From assembly GCA_046537975.1 (NCBI GenBank), contig JBKHJR010000064.1, positions 1-16,460 on the forward strand: a stretch of 16,460 nt of DNA, read 5' to 3'. Below the pieces are notes generated by a model that ran no database searches, had not been told where the DNA came from, and saw nothing but the letters and a program-made list of their open reading frames with translations. The position numbers and the translations under genes are program-made. The stretch comes from JAWLDV01 sp046537975. Its GTDB lineage: Bacteria > Desulfobacterota > Desulfobulbia > Desulfobulbales > SURF-16. This document shows, piece after piece, positions 1 to 7,833 of the stretch; positions within the stretch are counted from its first letter, which is position 1; every line of letters starts with the position of its first letter.

Positions 1-510
1 GTTGTAATCCATAAATGATTGCCGGTCATGACTGAGCATCTTCTTGTACATGATCCTGAAATTAAGGAGTTCGGGTACAGACGAATTTGAAAATATGGCG
101 TTGATAATGCCAATATCCCCCATTTGGTAGTAGGCGGTCAGCCTTTTCTGGATATGGAGTTTAAGGTTTTCCTTTTCTTTTTCTAATTTTTCAAACTCCT
201 GTTGTTTTTTCTGAATAAGATTTTCCTGTTTCTGGATCTGCTGTTGAAGATTGGCGTATTTGCTGCTCTCCCGGAGGAGCTGGCGGTCGATTTTTTTCAA
301 TTGTTCCAGCAGATTTTCTTCTCTTTCGCCGCTTTTCTTTAATTTTTCCTGATGGTCCTGGATGGAGCGTTCGATTTTATCCCTCTGCTGACCGAGACCT
401 TCCTGTTCAGAGGCATTTACTGCTCCGCTTGACAGACCGGGAACCAACAGTATCACTGCAATCGGCAGGGTCATTGTAAAGAGGGTGAAACGGATAATGG
501 TGATCATCAT
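1..510 (-). CDS. envC: EnvC-like murein hydrolase activator, N-terminal part (runs off the window)
   Basis: The frame stays open for 170 codons from ATG at 510 to the window edge, so the C-terminus is missing. The visible part has an N-terminal hydrophobic export signal (about residues 4-30). A long Lys/Glu/Gln-rich coiled coil follows (about 37-125), then a segment containing AYYQMGDIGIINAIFS and a heptad ending in MLSHDRQ. Such a segment typically closes the coiled-coil domain of EnvC-type proteins. In that family a LytM/M23 domain follows, usually degenerate, which activates periplasmic amidases; it would lie beyond position 1. Its ATG overlaps the ftsX stop as ATGA, indicating translational coupling. 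FtsEX recruits and activates EnvC at the septum in known systems, which fits the gene order ftsE-ftsX-envC. An active M23 endopeptidase is the main alternative, since the catalytic domain is not visible. Confidence 0.82.
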   Translation of the reverse strand, partial: MMITIIRFTLFTMTLPIAVILLVPGLSSGAVNASEQEGLGQQRDKIERSIQDHQEKLKKSGEREENLLEQLKKIDRQLLRESSKYANLQQQIQKQENLIQKKQQEFEKLEKEKENLKLHIQKRLTAYYQMGDIGIINAIFSNSSVPELLNFRIMYKKMLSHDRQSFMDYN

Positions 511-1394
511 ATCTTCAGCAACTTTCTTATGGAAATCATACTGCCTGAAGAGCAGAGGAGCACTGCCGCCAGAAGAATGCCGATAATGTGGGGCCAGGGC
601 AGAAAACTGAGTTGGAAGAAATTGAGCAGCCCTTCTCCCCTGAAATTATTCTGCATCCATCCGAACAGGAGATAGAGGGCGCCCAGACCTGTCAGGGCGC
701 CAACCAAACCCAGGAGGAATCCCTCAATCAGGATAGGGATTTTTATATAGCTGTTAGTCGCTCCCATGTATCTCAGGATCTTCAATTCCTCCTGCCGGGC
801 TACCAGGGTGAGCCTGATCGTATACGATACCATGAACAAGGTATTTAAAATAAGCAAGGCGCCGCTCAGAATGACAACAAGGCGGAGTAAATTGGCGAAT
901 TGGTCGAAACGTTCCAGCCAGCCCCGGCCGTACTGAACCTTCCCGACTGACGGCAGCCCCTCGAGGTACTCAGCGAAGTTTTTAATCCGGCTTAGATGCT
1001 TAAGATCCTTTTTCGGGGTGATCTTAATGGAATAGGGCAAAAATGCGGGATCGAGGTCCGCAAGTATATCCTTTTCGGATCCCAGTTGAGATTCTAGTTC
1101 CTGAAAGGCCTGCGGAGGGGCAACGAACTCTATTTTTTCTACCGGATTAAATTTTTTTATCCTGGTTTCCAGTTCGTCCTTCATGGCCCGGGAGGGTTGG
1201 TCATCCAGATAAGCCATTATTTTTATATCCTTCACCACCTGGTTACCAGAATCAATCATGTTGTTGTACAGGAAGTAGAAAAAAGAAAAAATCAGAACTG
1301 ACAGGGCTACGGTGAGCATGGTCATAGCCTGCATGCTCCAGGAGGAGAGGATATTGCGGGAAGTCTGGCTGAAAATGAAGGATAAGTATCGCAT
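507..1394 (-). CDS. ftsX: Cell division protein FtsX (permease-like subunit of FtsEX)
   Basis: The 295-residue protein has the FtsX layout. A cytoplasmic N-terminus leads into TM1 (about 23-43), then a periplasmic domain of about 125 residues (about 45-168). TM2 (170-192), TM3 (221-243) and TM4 (267-284) follow. The cytoplasmic loop after TM2 carries the typical EELKILRYMGAT stretch, as in FtsX/MacB-type permeases. FtsX does not transport a known substrate; it passes ATP-driven movement from FtsE to the periplasmic activator EnvC. It lies 14 bases after ftsE and its TGA overlaps the envC start, so the three genes form one operon. The length is normal for the family, and the identification is secure from topology, motif and neighbours together. 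Confidence 0.93.
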   Translation of the reverse strand: MRYLSFIFSQTSRNILSSWSMQAMTMLTVALSVLIFSFFYFLYNNMIDSGNQVVKDIKIMAYLDDQPSRAMKDELETRIKKFNPVEKIEFVAPPQAFQELESQLGSEKDILADLDPAFLPYSIKITPKKDLKHLSRIKNFAEYLEGLPSVGKVQYGRGWLERFDQFANLLRLVVILSGALLILNTLFMVSYTIRLTLVARQEELKILRYMGATNSYIKIPILIEGFLLGLVGALTGLGALYLLFGWMQNNFRGEGLLNFFQLSFLPWPHIIGILLAAVLLCSSGSMISIRKLLKI

Positions 1395-1408
1395 AGAAGC
1401 TTGGTCGG

Positions 1409-2095
1409 TTATGGTTGATAAAGTCTCCCGCCCTGGAGGGTAATAACCCTGTGGCTGGTATACTTATAAACATTTTCGTCATGGGAGGCAATAATTGTGG
1501 TGGTTCCCCCGGCATTTAACTTCTGGAAAAAATCCATAACCAGGGTTGTACTATCAAAGTCCAGGTTGCCGGTGGGTTCATCGGCAATAAGGAGGGGAGG
1601 ATGATTGGCGGCTGCCCTGGCTATAGCTACCCTCTGCTGCTCACCTCTGGAGAGAGTCCCGGCCGGTTTATCTTTTTTGTCATGGATGCCCAGTTGTTCA
1701 AGAAGGCTGTCAGCCCTCTGCTGAATCTCCTTGCTTCCTTTGTAACAGACTTCCATGGCCATGGCAATGTTGCGGAAAACCGTTTTATCGGGCAGAAGAC
1801 GGAAGTCCTGGTAGGCAAATCCTATTTTTTGGCGTAATTTTTGAATGTCACGGGAATTAAGCTTGTTCAGATCATTACCGCCGATCTCGATCAATCCCCG
1901 GGTGGGATGGCCCTGGCGGCATATAAGCCTGAGAAGTGTGGTCTTGCCCGCTCCGCTGGCTCCGGAGAGAAAGATCATTTCACCCCTGTAGGCGGAAAAG
2001 GTTATATCCCGTAGGGCGAATATGTCCGGAGGATATACTTTGGTGACCTTGATTAGTTCGAGAAAAGGGGTGTCATTATCAAAATGATTTTCCAT
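1409..2095 (-). CDS. ftsE: Cell division ATP-binding protein FtsE
   Basis: This 228-residue ABC ATPase has all the expected motifs in order. They are Walker A GASGAGKT (45-52), Q-loop YQDFRLL (Gln96), the signature LSRGEQQR (148-155), Walker B with D-loop LLIADEPTGNLD (168-179) and the switch His205. The second position of the signature is Arg rather than the usual Gly (LSGGEQQR), a change in a tolerant position. FtsE is the cytoplasmic ATPase of FtsEX and is about 220-230 residues in most bacteria. It is the first gene of the leftward operon. No clear Shine-Dalgarno is visible before the ATG at 2095. LolD/MacB-type ATPases look similar, but the adjacent ftsX and envC settle the assignment. 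Confidence 0.94.
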   Translation of the reverse strand: MENHFDNDTPFLELIKVTKVYPPDIFALRDITFSAYRGEMIFLSGASGAGKTTLLRLICRQGHPTRGLIEIGGNDLNKLNSRDIQKLRQKIGFAYQDFRLLPDKTVFRNIAMAMEVCYKGSKEIQQRADSLLEQLGIHDKKDKPAGTLSRGEQQRVAIARAAANHPPLLIADEPTGNLDFDSTTLVMDFFQKLNAGGTTTIIASHDENVYKYTSHRVITLQGGRLYQP

Positions 2096-2112
2096 GGCTT
2101 GTTTTACTACCG

Positions 2113-2142
2113 GTTATCAGGTTGTCAGTGATGTGGTGTAAA
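2113..2142 (-). promoter_or_regulatory. Possible sigma-70 promoter for ftsE-ftsX-envC
   Basis: Read on the minus strand, TTTACA (2142-2137) and GATAAC (2118-2113) are separated by 18 bases. The -35 matches 5 of 6 and the -10 only 4 of 6 consensus bases. Transcription would begin near 2106, about a dozen bases before the ftsE ATG, leaving almost no leader. It is a weak candidate supported mainly by its position between divergent genes. Confidence 0.3.
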
Positions 2143-2146
2143 AAAA

Positions 2147-2174
2147 TTGACACATAAATGATCTATGGTATAAG
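2147..2174 (+). promoter_or_regulatory. Strong sigma-70-type promoter for the regulator operon
   Basis: TTGACA (2147-2152) and TATAAG (2169-2174) are separated by 16 bases. The -35 is a perfect match and the -10 matches 5 of 6. Transcription would begin near 2180-2182. That lies downstream of the TTG at 2177, which otherwise could open the next reading frame, so this promoter argues for the ATG at 2249 as the real start. It implies housekeeping transcription of the activator gene at the top of the flagellar hierarchy. Confidence 0.72.
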
Positions 2175-2248
2175 GATTGAAGCGTAAGTTCCAGTATTTA
2201 CCTGGAGCTGACTTCAAACCTTATAAACTTAAAAACTTTTATTATAAA

Positions 2249-3250
2249 ATGGGTACTTATTTTTCCTCTGATTCGAAAATAATCGGCAACAGCCCGACTA
2301 TGCAAGAGCTTTTTTCTTTAATAGAAAAAGTATGCAATACTGATACCACTGTTTTGATTCAGGGAGAATCCGGTACCGGTAAGGAATTGATCGCCCAGGC
2401 CCTGCACTACAACAGTGACCGGGAGCAGGACCGGTTCATCCCGGTTAATTGCGGGGCGATACCGGCTGAACTTCTTGAGAGTGAACTGTTCGGTCATGAA
2501 AAGGGGGCCTTTACCAATGCCTACCGGGCCCGGCCGGGTCGTTTTGAAATGGCCAACGGGGGCACGGTATTTCTGGATGAGATAGGTGACATGAGCCCCA
2601 TGCTCCAGGTCAAGCTGCTCAGGGTCTTACAGGAAAAAAAATTTGAGAGGATTGGCGGGACTTCAACCATCAATTCAGATTTCCGGGTTATTGCCGCCAC
2701 CAACCAGAATCTGGAAGAGGAGGTCCGCCAGGGAAAGTTCAGGGAGGACCTTTATTACCGTTTAACTGTAATTCCTTTAAATGTTCCTCCCCTGAGAGAC
2801 AGGCGGGACGATATCCGTCTTTTGATCGATTATTTTATAGAGCGCTATAATCAGTCCAAGGGCCGGGAAATCAGGGGCGTGGATGATCAGGTTCTGTATT
2901 ATCTGCTACGTTATTCCTGGCCGGGCAATGTCCGGGAGCTGGAAAATCTGATAGAGAGGATGGTTATCCTGGCCTCCGGAGATACAATCAAGATTGATGA
3001 TCTGCCTGAACAGGTTAAGGAGACGAAAGAAAAGGATAAAACGCTGCATCCTGTTCAGAAGGGCATAGAAGAAATTCCTGAGCATGGTTTTGTTTTGCAG
3101 GAGGCGGTGGCCGAATATGAGAACAAACTGATTATTCAGGCCCTCCAACAGACGGGCTGGATTAAGAATCGGGCTGCCAAACTTCTGAATGTGAATCGTA
3201 CTACTCTTCTGGAGAAAATGAAGCGGGCTGGTATTGGAGTTAAAAATTAG
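2249..3250 (+). CDS. Sigma-54-dependent activator without sensory domain (AAA+ plus Fis-type HTH)
   Basis: From ATG 2249 the protein has 333 residues and only about 13 precede the AAA+ domain. Visible motifs are Walker A GESGTGKE (39-46), the sigma-54 contact loop GAFTNA (86-91) in place of GAFTGA, Walker B VFLDEIG (107-113), the RYSWPGNVRELENLIER block near residue 225, and a C-terminal Fis-type helix-turn-helix (about 307-328). The protein remodels sigma-54 RNA polymerase at -24/-12 promoters using ATP. There is no receiver, GAF or PAS domain. The frame also extends to TTG 2177 (357 residues), but that codon lies before the predicted transcription start and its AAGGA abuts it without spacing. 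The ATG itself lacks a clear Shine-Dalgarno, so the start is not certain. By position it could act as a FlrA/FleQ-like master regulator; this is inference. Confidence 0.88.
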   Translation: MGTYFSSDSKIIGNSPTMQELFSLIEKVCNTDTTVLIQGESGTGKELIAQALHYNSDREQDRFIPVNCGAIPAELLESELFGHEKGAFTNAYRARPGRFEMANGGTVFLDEIGDMSPMLQVKLLRVLQEKKFERIGGTSTINSDFRVIAATNQNLEEEVRQGKFREDLYYRLTVIPLNVPPLRDRRDDIRLLIDYFIERYNQSKGREIRGVDDQVLYYLLRYSWPGNVRELENLIERMVILASGDTIKIDDLPEQVKETKEKDKTLHPVQKGIEEIPEHGFVLQEAVAEYENKLIIQALQQTGWIKNRAAKLLNVNRTTLLEKMKRAGIGVKN

Positions 3251-3293
3251 TTAATAATGTGAGGAGCTGGCGGCAGCGAGGATTTCAAGGAAG

Positions 3294-5360
3294 ATGGATA
3301 TAATAATAAGTATAGCCAGTTACATAGGTCGTCGGAAGGTGGGATTGTCAATCTGCCTTGTCGTCTTGCTTGGTTTTCTGCCGAACATTGTCCAGGCTGA
3401 GGGACAGGGAACACAGACCGGAGAGATGAAAGCCGGCGGAGCGGAAAAGACCCGGAAGCAGCAGGAATTGTGGAACAGGGCCATGGCCTTTTTAGGAGAC
3501 GGCAATAAGCCGGAAGCCGCTCCCCTGTTTCATCGTTTTTATGAGCGTCATAGTGATTCGGAAAAGGCAGAGGATGCACTTTGGCATGCCGCCCGGCTCT
3601 ATAAACATCTTGCCATTACCGGCAGGGAAGATGACTGGGACAAGATTAAAAGCCTCTACCGGGAGTTTACCGTCGCCTTTCCCGAATCGGAGCGTCTGCC
3701 CCGGGCTTATCTGGAAGTGGGGAAAGCCTATATGGAAATGGGCTATTTCCGGGAGGCTGTGCCCTACTTCGGTATAATTATCCGCCGGTTTCCGGAACGG
3801 GATATAGTTGAAGAAGCCAGTTTATACAAAAGCCGGACCCTTTTAAATACCGGCAGGGTGGAAGAAGCTGTTGAGATTTACAGAGAACTCGGCCAGTCGG
3901 TTGACAATAACTATACCCGGTTAGCCAACGGTTACCAGTATTTCGAGAAAAACAGGTACCACGATGCCCTGGGGTCTTTTTTAAAGATTCTCAAAAGAGA
4001 GCGGGCTTTCTACTTGAAAGAGCCCAATATCCTGAGGATCATGGGAGAATGTTATCTGAAGACGGACCAGACTGAAAAGGGGCGAAAGAAACTGGAACAT
4101 TTCCTTAACCTAAACTCCGGCAGTCATAGGGATAAGGTGTTGTTCCAGATAGGGGAGAGTTATCTTAAGGAGGACAAGAAAGGTCTTGCCGCCGGATTTT
4201 ATAAAAAGGCCCGGGCTGTTAGTGAGAAGGGCAGCCGGATCCACACCTTCAGTCGCTATCGGTTAATCCGGTTTCAGGAGGAAAAACAGAAAGCGGAACC
4301 CGGCAGGGAAGTTTCCGAAGAGCAGTTTGTCAAGATCAGGGAATCTGTTATTGAACAAGGCAACAGCGGAGAGGTGATTCAGGCGGCCCGTCTGGAGCTT
4401 ATAGAATACTATCGGGACAGTCAGGAAATTGACAAGGTTTATGATCTGGGCAAAATCTATTTAAATTATGCAAGTAATGAAGCGGGCAAGGAAAAGGTGG
4501 AAAGTCTGGTTTGCCGTATCCTGGATAACCGCCTTCAGAAGATGTTGAATCAGAAAAAGTATGAAGATGTCTACCAGTTATACAAAGATGACTATTCCTA
4601 TGTTAAAAGGTGCACCCAGACTTCGGTCAGAATCAAGGTGGGCAAGGCTCTGCAGGAACTGTCACTGTATGACGAGGCCTCGTTGGTCTACTGGCGGGCC
4701 ATGAAACTGGAGATGAGCCCGGAGGAGAAAATCGACCTGTATTCCCGGCGGGTGGAAACCTATCTGGCCGCTGAAGATTATAAGTCCGCTGATACCTTGC
4801 TGGGCCATCTGAGAAGGATATATGCAGACAAGCCCTCCTTTATAGGTGATGTCTATTTTTTTAGCGGTAAATTAAGTGAGGCCCGGGGAAATAAAGAGGC
4901 CGCTCTTGAATTCTATAAAAAATCCGCTTCTGAATCATTTTATAATGAAGGCAATAGGGCTGAATTTGCTGAAAAGTATCTCAATCTCCTACTTGGGAAG
5001 GGGGAGATAGATAGTTTTTCCGAAGTGCTGGAGAGGTCCGGGGAAGAAAAATGGCTTGACAGAGAGAGGCTGCAGTACTGGTATGTCCGGTTTGGAGACT
5101 ATCACCGCAAGCTTGATCAGCCGGAAAAAGCAGGCAGTGCTTACAGCGCAGCTCTCAGCGACGACATGCCCGCAGATAATGAAATGACTCAGAAGGCCAA
5201 TCTCTATTATGGGGATGTTCAGCTAACCCTTGGCAATGTGGAAAAGGCTATCCAGCTGCACAATAAGGCCTCAGCCGGACCGGATCCGCTCCTTGCCAGA
5301 ATAGCCGGTCAACGGTTGAAAGAGGATGAAATAACCCGCAGCCTTTCTGAAGTTGAATGA
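3294..5360 (+). CDS. Secreted tetratricopeptide-repeat protein, function unknown
   Basis: The 688-residue protein starts with a charged segment and a hydrophobic stretch (about 16-34) ending in VQA-EG, a plausible signal peptidase I site. No lipobox Cys is present, so a periplasmic location is likely. The rest is nearly all helical, with many TPR-like units. A clear pair spans about 137-200, another lies near 285-305, and the last is close to 640-670. Such proteins are scaffolds for protein-protein contacts. AAGGA lies directly before the ATG, a tight spacing. The gene follows the first activator by 43 bases and its stop overlaps the start of the second activator as ATGA, so all three are almost certainly cotranscribed. 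I do not recognise a specific family. A role in flagellar assembly or in sensing its state is suggested only by position. Confidence 0.85.
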   Translation: MDIIISIASYIGRRKVGLSICLVVLLGFLPNIVQAEGQGTQTGEMKAGGAEKTRKQQELWNRAMAFLGDGNKPEAAPLFHRFYERHSDSEKAEDALWHAARLYKHLAITGREDDWDKIKSLYREFTVAFPESERLPRAYLEVGKAYMEMGYFREAVPYFGIIIRRFPERDIVEEASLYKSRTLLNTGRVEEAVEIYRELGQSVDNNYTRLANGYQYFEKNRYHDALGSFLKILKRERAFYLKEPNILRIMGECYLKTDQTEKGRKKLEHFLNLNSGSHRDKVLFQIGESYLKEDKKGLAAGFYKKARAVSEKGSRIHTFSRYRLIRFQEEKQKAEPGREVSEEQFVKIRESVIEQGNSGEVIQAARLELIEYYRDSQEIDKVYDLGKIYLNYASNEAGKEKVESLVCRILDNRLQKMLNQKKYEDVYQLYKDDYSYVKRCTQTSVRIKVGKALQELSLYDEASLVYWRAMKLEMSPEEKIDLYSRRVETYLAAEDYKSADTLLGHLRRIYADKPSFIGDVYFFSGKLSEARGNKEAALEFYKKSASESFYNEGNRAEFAEKYLNLLLGKGEIDSFSEVLERSGEEKWLDRERLQYWYVRFGDYHRKLDQPEKAGSAYSAALSDDMPADNEMTQKANLYYGDVQLTLGNVEKAIQLHNKASAGPDPLLARIAGQRLKEDEITRSLSEVE

Positions 5361-6850
5361 TCGGTAAGATGACAAAATCCATGACCCAGGCCGATAGTAT
5401 AAAGATTGGTAAGACAAATCCCGGCTCTACTATCCTTATAGTTGATGACAGGCCAAATGACCGCAGGAACCTGAGTGAATCCTTGTCCGCCAAGGGCTGG
5501 CACCCTGAAGAGGCGGAAGATCCCCATACCGCCCTGGCGACCCTGGACCAAAAGGAGGTGGAGGGCGTGATTGTTTCCCTTGATATGGCCGAAGGTAAGG
5601 GTTTGAGCCTCCTCAAGACCATTAAGGACAGAAATTCTGATATGCCGGTTGTGGTAACTACAGCCAGCCCGCAGCTGGAGACTGCAGTTGATGCCATGAA
5701 AAATGGCGCTGTTGATTATCTGATCAGTCCCCTTTCCAGATCAGCTGCACAGGAAGTTGCCTCCAGGATCGTCAATAAAGGTAATGGCATCGGTCATCCC
5801 CGCTTGCATGAGGACAGGGACGACAGGGAAGTTGGCAAAATCAGGATCATTGGTTCAGATGATAAGTTCTGTCGACTTCTTAAGAGGGCGGAAGCTGTGG
5901 CCTCGAGCAAGGCTACTGTCTTGATCTACGGGGAATCGGGGACCGGGAAGGAGGTTTTTGCCCGTTATATTCATGAAGTCAGTGACCGCAGAGAGGGGCC
6001 GTTTGTTGCCCTGAATTGTGCCGCCCTTCCCGAGGGACTTTTGGAAAGCGAGTTGTTCGGCTATGAAAAAGGGGCCTTTACCGGAGCTGCGGCCAACAAA
6101 AAAGGCAAATTCGAGCTTGCCCACGGCGGTACTCTGCTGCTGGATGAAATCGGCGAGATCCCTCTCCATCTGCAGGCCAAATTGTTGAGAGTCCTGCAGG
6201 AGGAAGAGGTGGACAGATTGGGCGGCAGTTCACCGCTTAGTATTGATGTCCATGTCATAGTCACTACCAATAGAAATCTGGAGGCAGCTATCAGGGACGG
6301 TTCCTTTCGGGAGGATCTCTACTATCGTCTCAATGTCATCCCCATCACTATACCGCCCCTTCGGGAAAGGCAGGATGACATTTTTTTCCTGGCCGATTAT
6401 TTCATTAAGAAGTTTTCAGTCCGGTATAATAAGAGAGTCAAAAAATTGTCCAGGGGTGCCAGAGAGTGCTTCAGGAAGTATCACTGGCCCGGCAATGTCC
6501 GGGAGATGGAAAATCTGATTGAAAGAGCGGTCCTCCTGTCCGAAGGTGATTATCTTGAGCCTCATGATTTCTGGGATGAAATCCCTTTTCAATACCTGGA
6601 GAATTCCGAACAGTCCGTTTCCGGAGACGGGGAAGAGGCCGACTCCGTCCCCCAGGTCGACCTTGTTTCTTTTACTTCCGGTGACAGCGAAGAACTGCCG
6701 ACTTTGAAGGACGTTGAGCGCCAGATGATCTTGCAGGCCCTGTACAGGACCGACAATAACCGTACTTCAGCCGCCAGGATCCTGGGGGTGAGCGTCCGCA
6801 CCCTCCGCAATAAGCTCAATGAATATCGGAACAGCGGCCTGATCAGCTGA
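5357..6850 (+). CDS. FlrC/FlgR-type sigma-54 flagellar activator with degenerate receiver
   Basis: The 497-residue protein has the NtrC layout: receiver (about 24-140), AAA+ domain (about 160-395) and Fis-type helix-turn-helix (about 468-490). AAA+ motifs are intact: Walker A GESGTGKE (192-199), GAFTGA (239-244), Walker B LLLDEIG (260-266) and HWPGNVREMENLIER (376-390). The receiver keeps the acidic pair Asp30-Asp31 and Thr102. The phospho-acceptor position holds Ser74 (IVSLDM; the Asp is at 76) and the conserved Lys position holds Ser124 (ISPL instead of TKPF). Phosphorylation at the normal site is therefore unlikely. Its start overlaps the TPR gene stop; ATG codons at residues 5 and 9 are alternative starts. 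It sits just upstream of a sigma-54 promoter before flgB, so activation of the flagellar promoters is the likely role, as for FlrC or FlgR. Confidence 0.92.
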   Translation: MIGKMTKSMTQADSIKIGKTNPGSTILIVDDRPNDRRNLSESLSAKGWHPEEAEDPHTALATLDQKEVEGVIVSLDMAEGKGLSLLKTIKDRNSDMPVVVTTASPQLETAVDAMKNGAVDYLISPLSRSAAQEVASRIVNKGNGIGHPRLHEDRDDREVGKIRIIGSDDKFCRLLKRAEAVASSKATVLIYGESGTGKEVFARYIHEVSDRREGPFVALNCAALPEGLLESELFGYEKGAFTGAAANKKGKFELAHGGTLLLDEIGEIPLHLQAKLLRVLQEEEVDRLGGSSPLSIDVHVIVTTNRNLEAAIRDGSFREDLYYRLNVIPITIPPLRERQDDIFFLADYFIKKFSVRYNKRVKKLSRGARECFRKYHWPGNVREMENLIERAVLLSEGDYLEPHDFWDEIPFQYLENSEQSVSGDGEEADSVPQVDLVSFTSGDSEELPTLKDVERQMILQALYRTDNNRTSAARILGVSVRTLRNKLNEYRNSGLIS

Positions 6851-6894
6851 GCATTCCTCCCTGCCTTTCTCCATATTACCTTTTTTGCCTATTA

Positions 6895-6910
6895 TGGCAT
6901 ACTATTTGCT
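6895..6910 (+). promoter_or_regulatory. Sigma-54 promoter of the flgB operon
   Basis: TGGCATACTATTTGCT matches the consensus TGGCACRNNNNTTGCW at every defined base except the sixth, which is T. The GG and GC dinucleotides are exactly 10 bases apart, as required. Transcription would begin near 6921, giving a leader of about 85 bases before flgB. Two sigma-54 activators are encoded immediately upstream. No clear terminator separates the activator gene from this promoter, so some read-through is possible. Confidence 0.85.
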
Positions 6911-7005
6911 TTCAGTTTTGCTGCAGGGCTTTACTTTCAGGATTGTTTAAGATCAATAAATAAGCAAACCATGAGTCCGTAATTCAGAACACATAAGGTG
7001 GGGTT

Positions 7006-7392
7006 ATGATCAACAATAAGCTGTTCGGGGGCAGCCTGCCGATGATGAAGCAGGCGCTCGATCTCAGGATGGAGAAACAGGGGCTCGTTCAGTCCAATAT
7101 CGCCAATAAGGACACTCCGGGCTATAAAGTGCGGGATATTCCTTTCAAGGAGGCGCTTGCCGAGGCTACGGAAAATCAGAATCAGGTGACCCTCGACCAC
7201 ACTGATCCCGGCCACATGGGAAGTCCGGGTATGCAGCCCGGATCTTTTGTGGTAGTGGAAGATCGTGAGGTTGATCTTGATGAGGAAATGATGAAACTGT
7301 CAAAAAATCAACTGATGTATCAGATTGGCACCTCACTGGTCGCCAAGAAGCTGAGCGGACTGGAAACAGCTATTGATGAAGGAGGTCAATAA
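7006..7392 (+). CDS. flgB: Flagellar proximal rod protein FlgB
   Basis: The 128-residue protein has the FlgB N-terminal helix followed by QGLVQSNIANKDTPGYKVRD (about 25-44), the rod/hook family signature. The C-terminal helix (about 95-122), LSKNQLMYQIGTSLVAKKLSG, packs with the N-terminal helix in the assembled rod. FlgB is exported by the flagellar type III system and forms the most proximal rod segment with FlgC, FlgF and FliE. The usual length is about 130 residues. AAGGTGGGG just before the ATG is a good ribosome binding site. It is the first gene of the sigma-54 transcription unit. Confidence 0.96.
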   Translation: MINNKLFGGSLPMMKQALDLRMEKQGLVQSNIANKDTPGYKVRDIPFKEALAEATENQNQVTLDHTDPGHMGSPGMQPGSFVVVEDREVDLDEEMMKLSKNQLMYQIGTSLVAKKLSGLETAIDEGGQ

Positions 7393-7394
7393 GA

Positions 7395-7829
7395 ATGGAT
7401 TTTCTAACAGCTATGGATATCAGCGGTTCCGGGCTCAAGGCCCAGAGAGCCAGGCTTAATGTGACTGCCATGAACCTGGCCAATGCCAACACCACCAGGA
7501 CCATAGAAGGAGGGCCATACCGGGCAAAATCGGTGGTTTTTTCCGCCGAAGCCGTTAATGATTTTTCCTCTGCTCTGGAACAGGCTTCATCGGAACTGCG
7601 CGAGGTCGAGGTTTCTCAGGTAGTCGAAGATGACAAGCCGTTTAAAGAGGTCTATGATCCTTCCCATCCTGATGCCAATGAAGAAGGGATAGTAGAGATG
7701 CCCAACGTGGATGTCCCGGAGCAGATGGTGGACATGTTAAGTGCCAAGCGCAGCTATGAGGCTAATGCTACCGCTGTTGATTCTTTAAAAAGCATGGCCT
7801 TGCGGGCTCTGGAAATTTCAAGGGGGTAG
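7395..7829 (+). CDS. flgC: Flagellar proximal rod protein FlgC
   Basis: The 144-residue protein opens with AMDISGSGLKAQRARLNVTA and MNLANANTTRT, the FlgC form of the rod signature. It ends in the typical DVPEQMVDMLSAKRSYEANATAVDS-type helix (about 108-138). It is an exported rod subunit assembled distal to FliE. A perfect AAGGAGGT Shine-Dalgarno (7379-7386) lies inside the end of flgB, 8 bases before the ATG. The start follows the flgB stop after only 2 bases, so translation is probably coupled. Confidence 0.97.
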   Translation: MDFLTAMDISGSGLKAQRARLNVTAMNLANANTTRTIEGGPYRAKSVVFSAEAVNDFSSALEQASSELREVEVSQVVEDDKPFKEVYDPSHPDANEEGIVEMPNVDVPEQMVDMLSAKRSYEANATAVDSLKSMALRALEISRG

Positions 7830-7833
7830 CTGA

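Noticed and set aside
588..848. An 86-codon plus-strand frame opposite ftsX
   Set aside because: ftsX is certain on the other strand; the frame's translation is low-complexity and matches no known family.
5248..5697. A 149-codon minus-strand open frame opposite the TPR-activator junction
   Set aside because: It is covered by two coupled plus-strand genes with clear domains, and its translation shows no family features.
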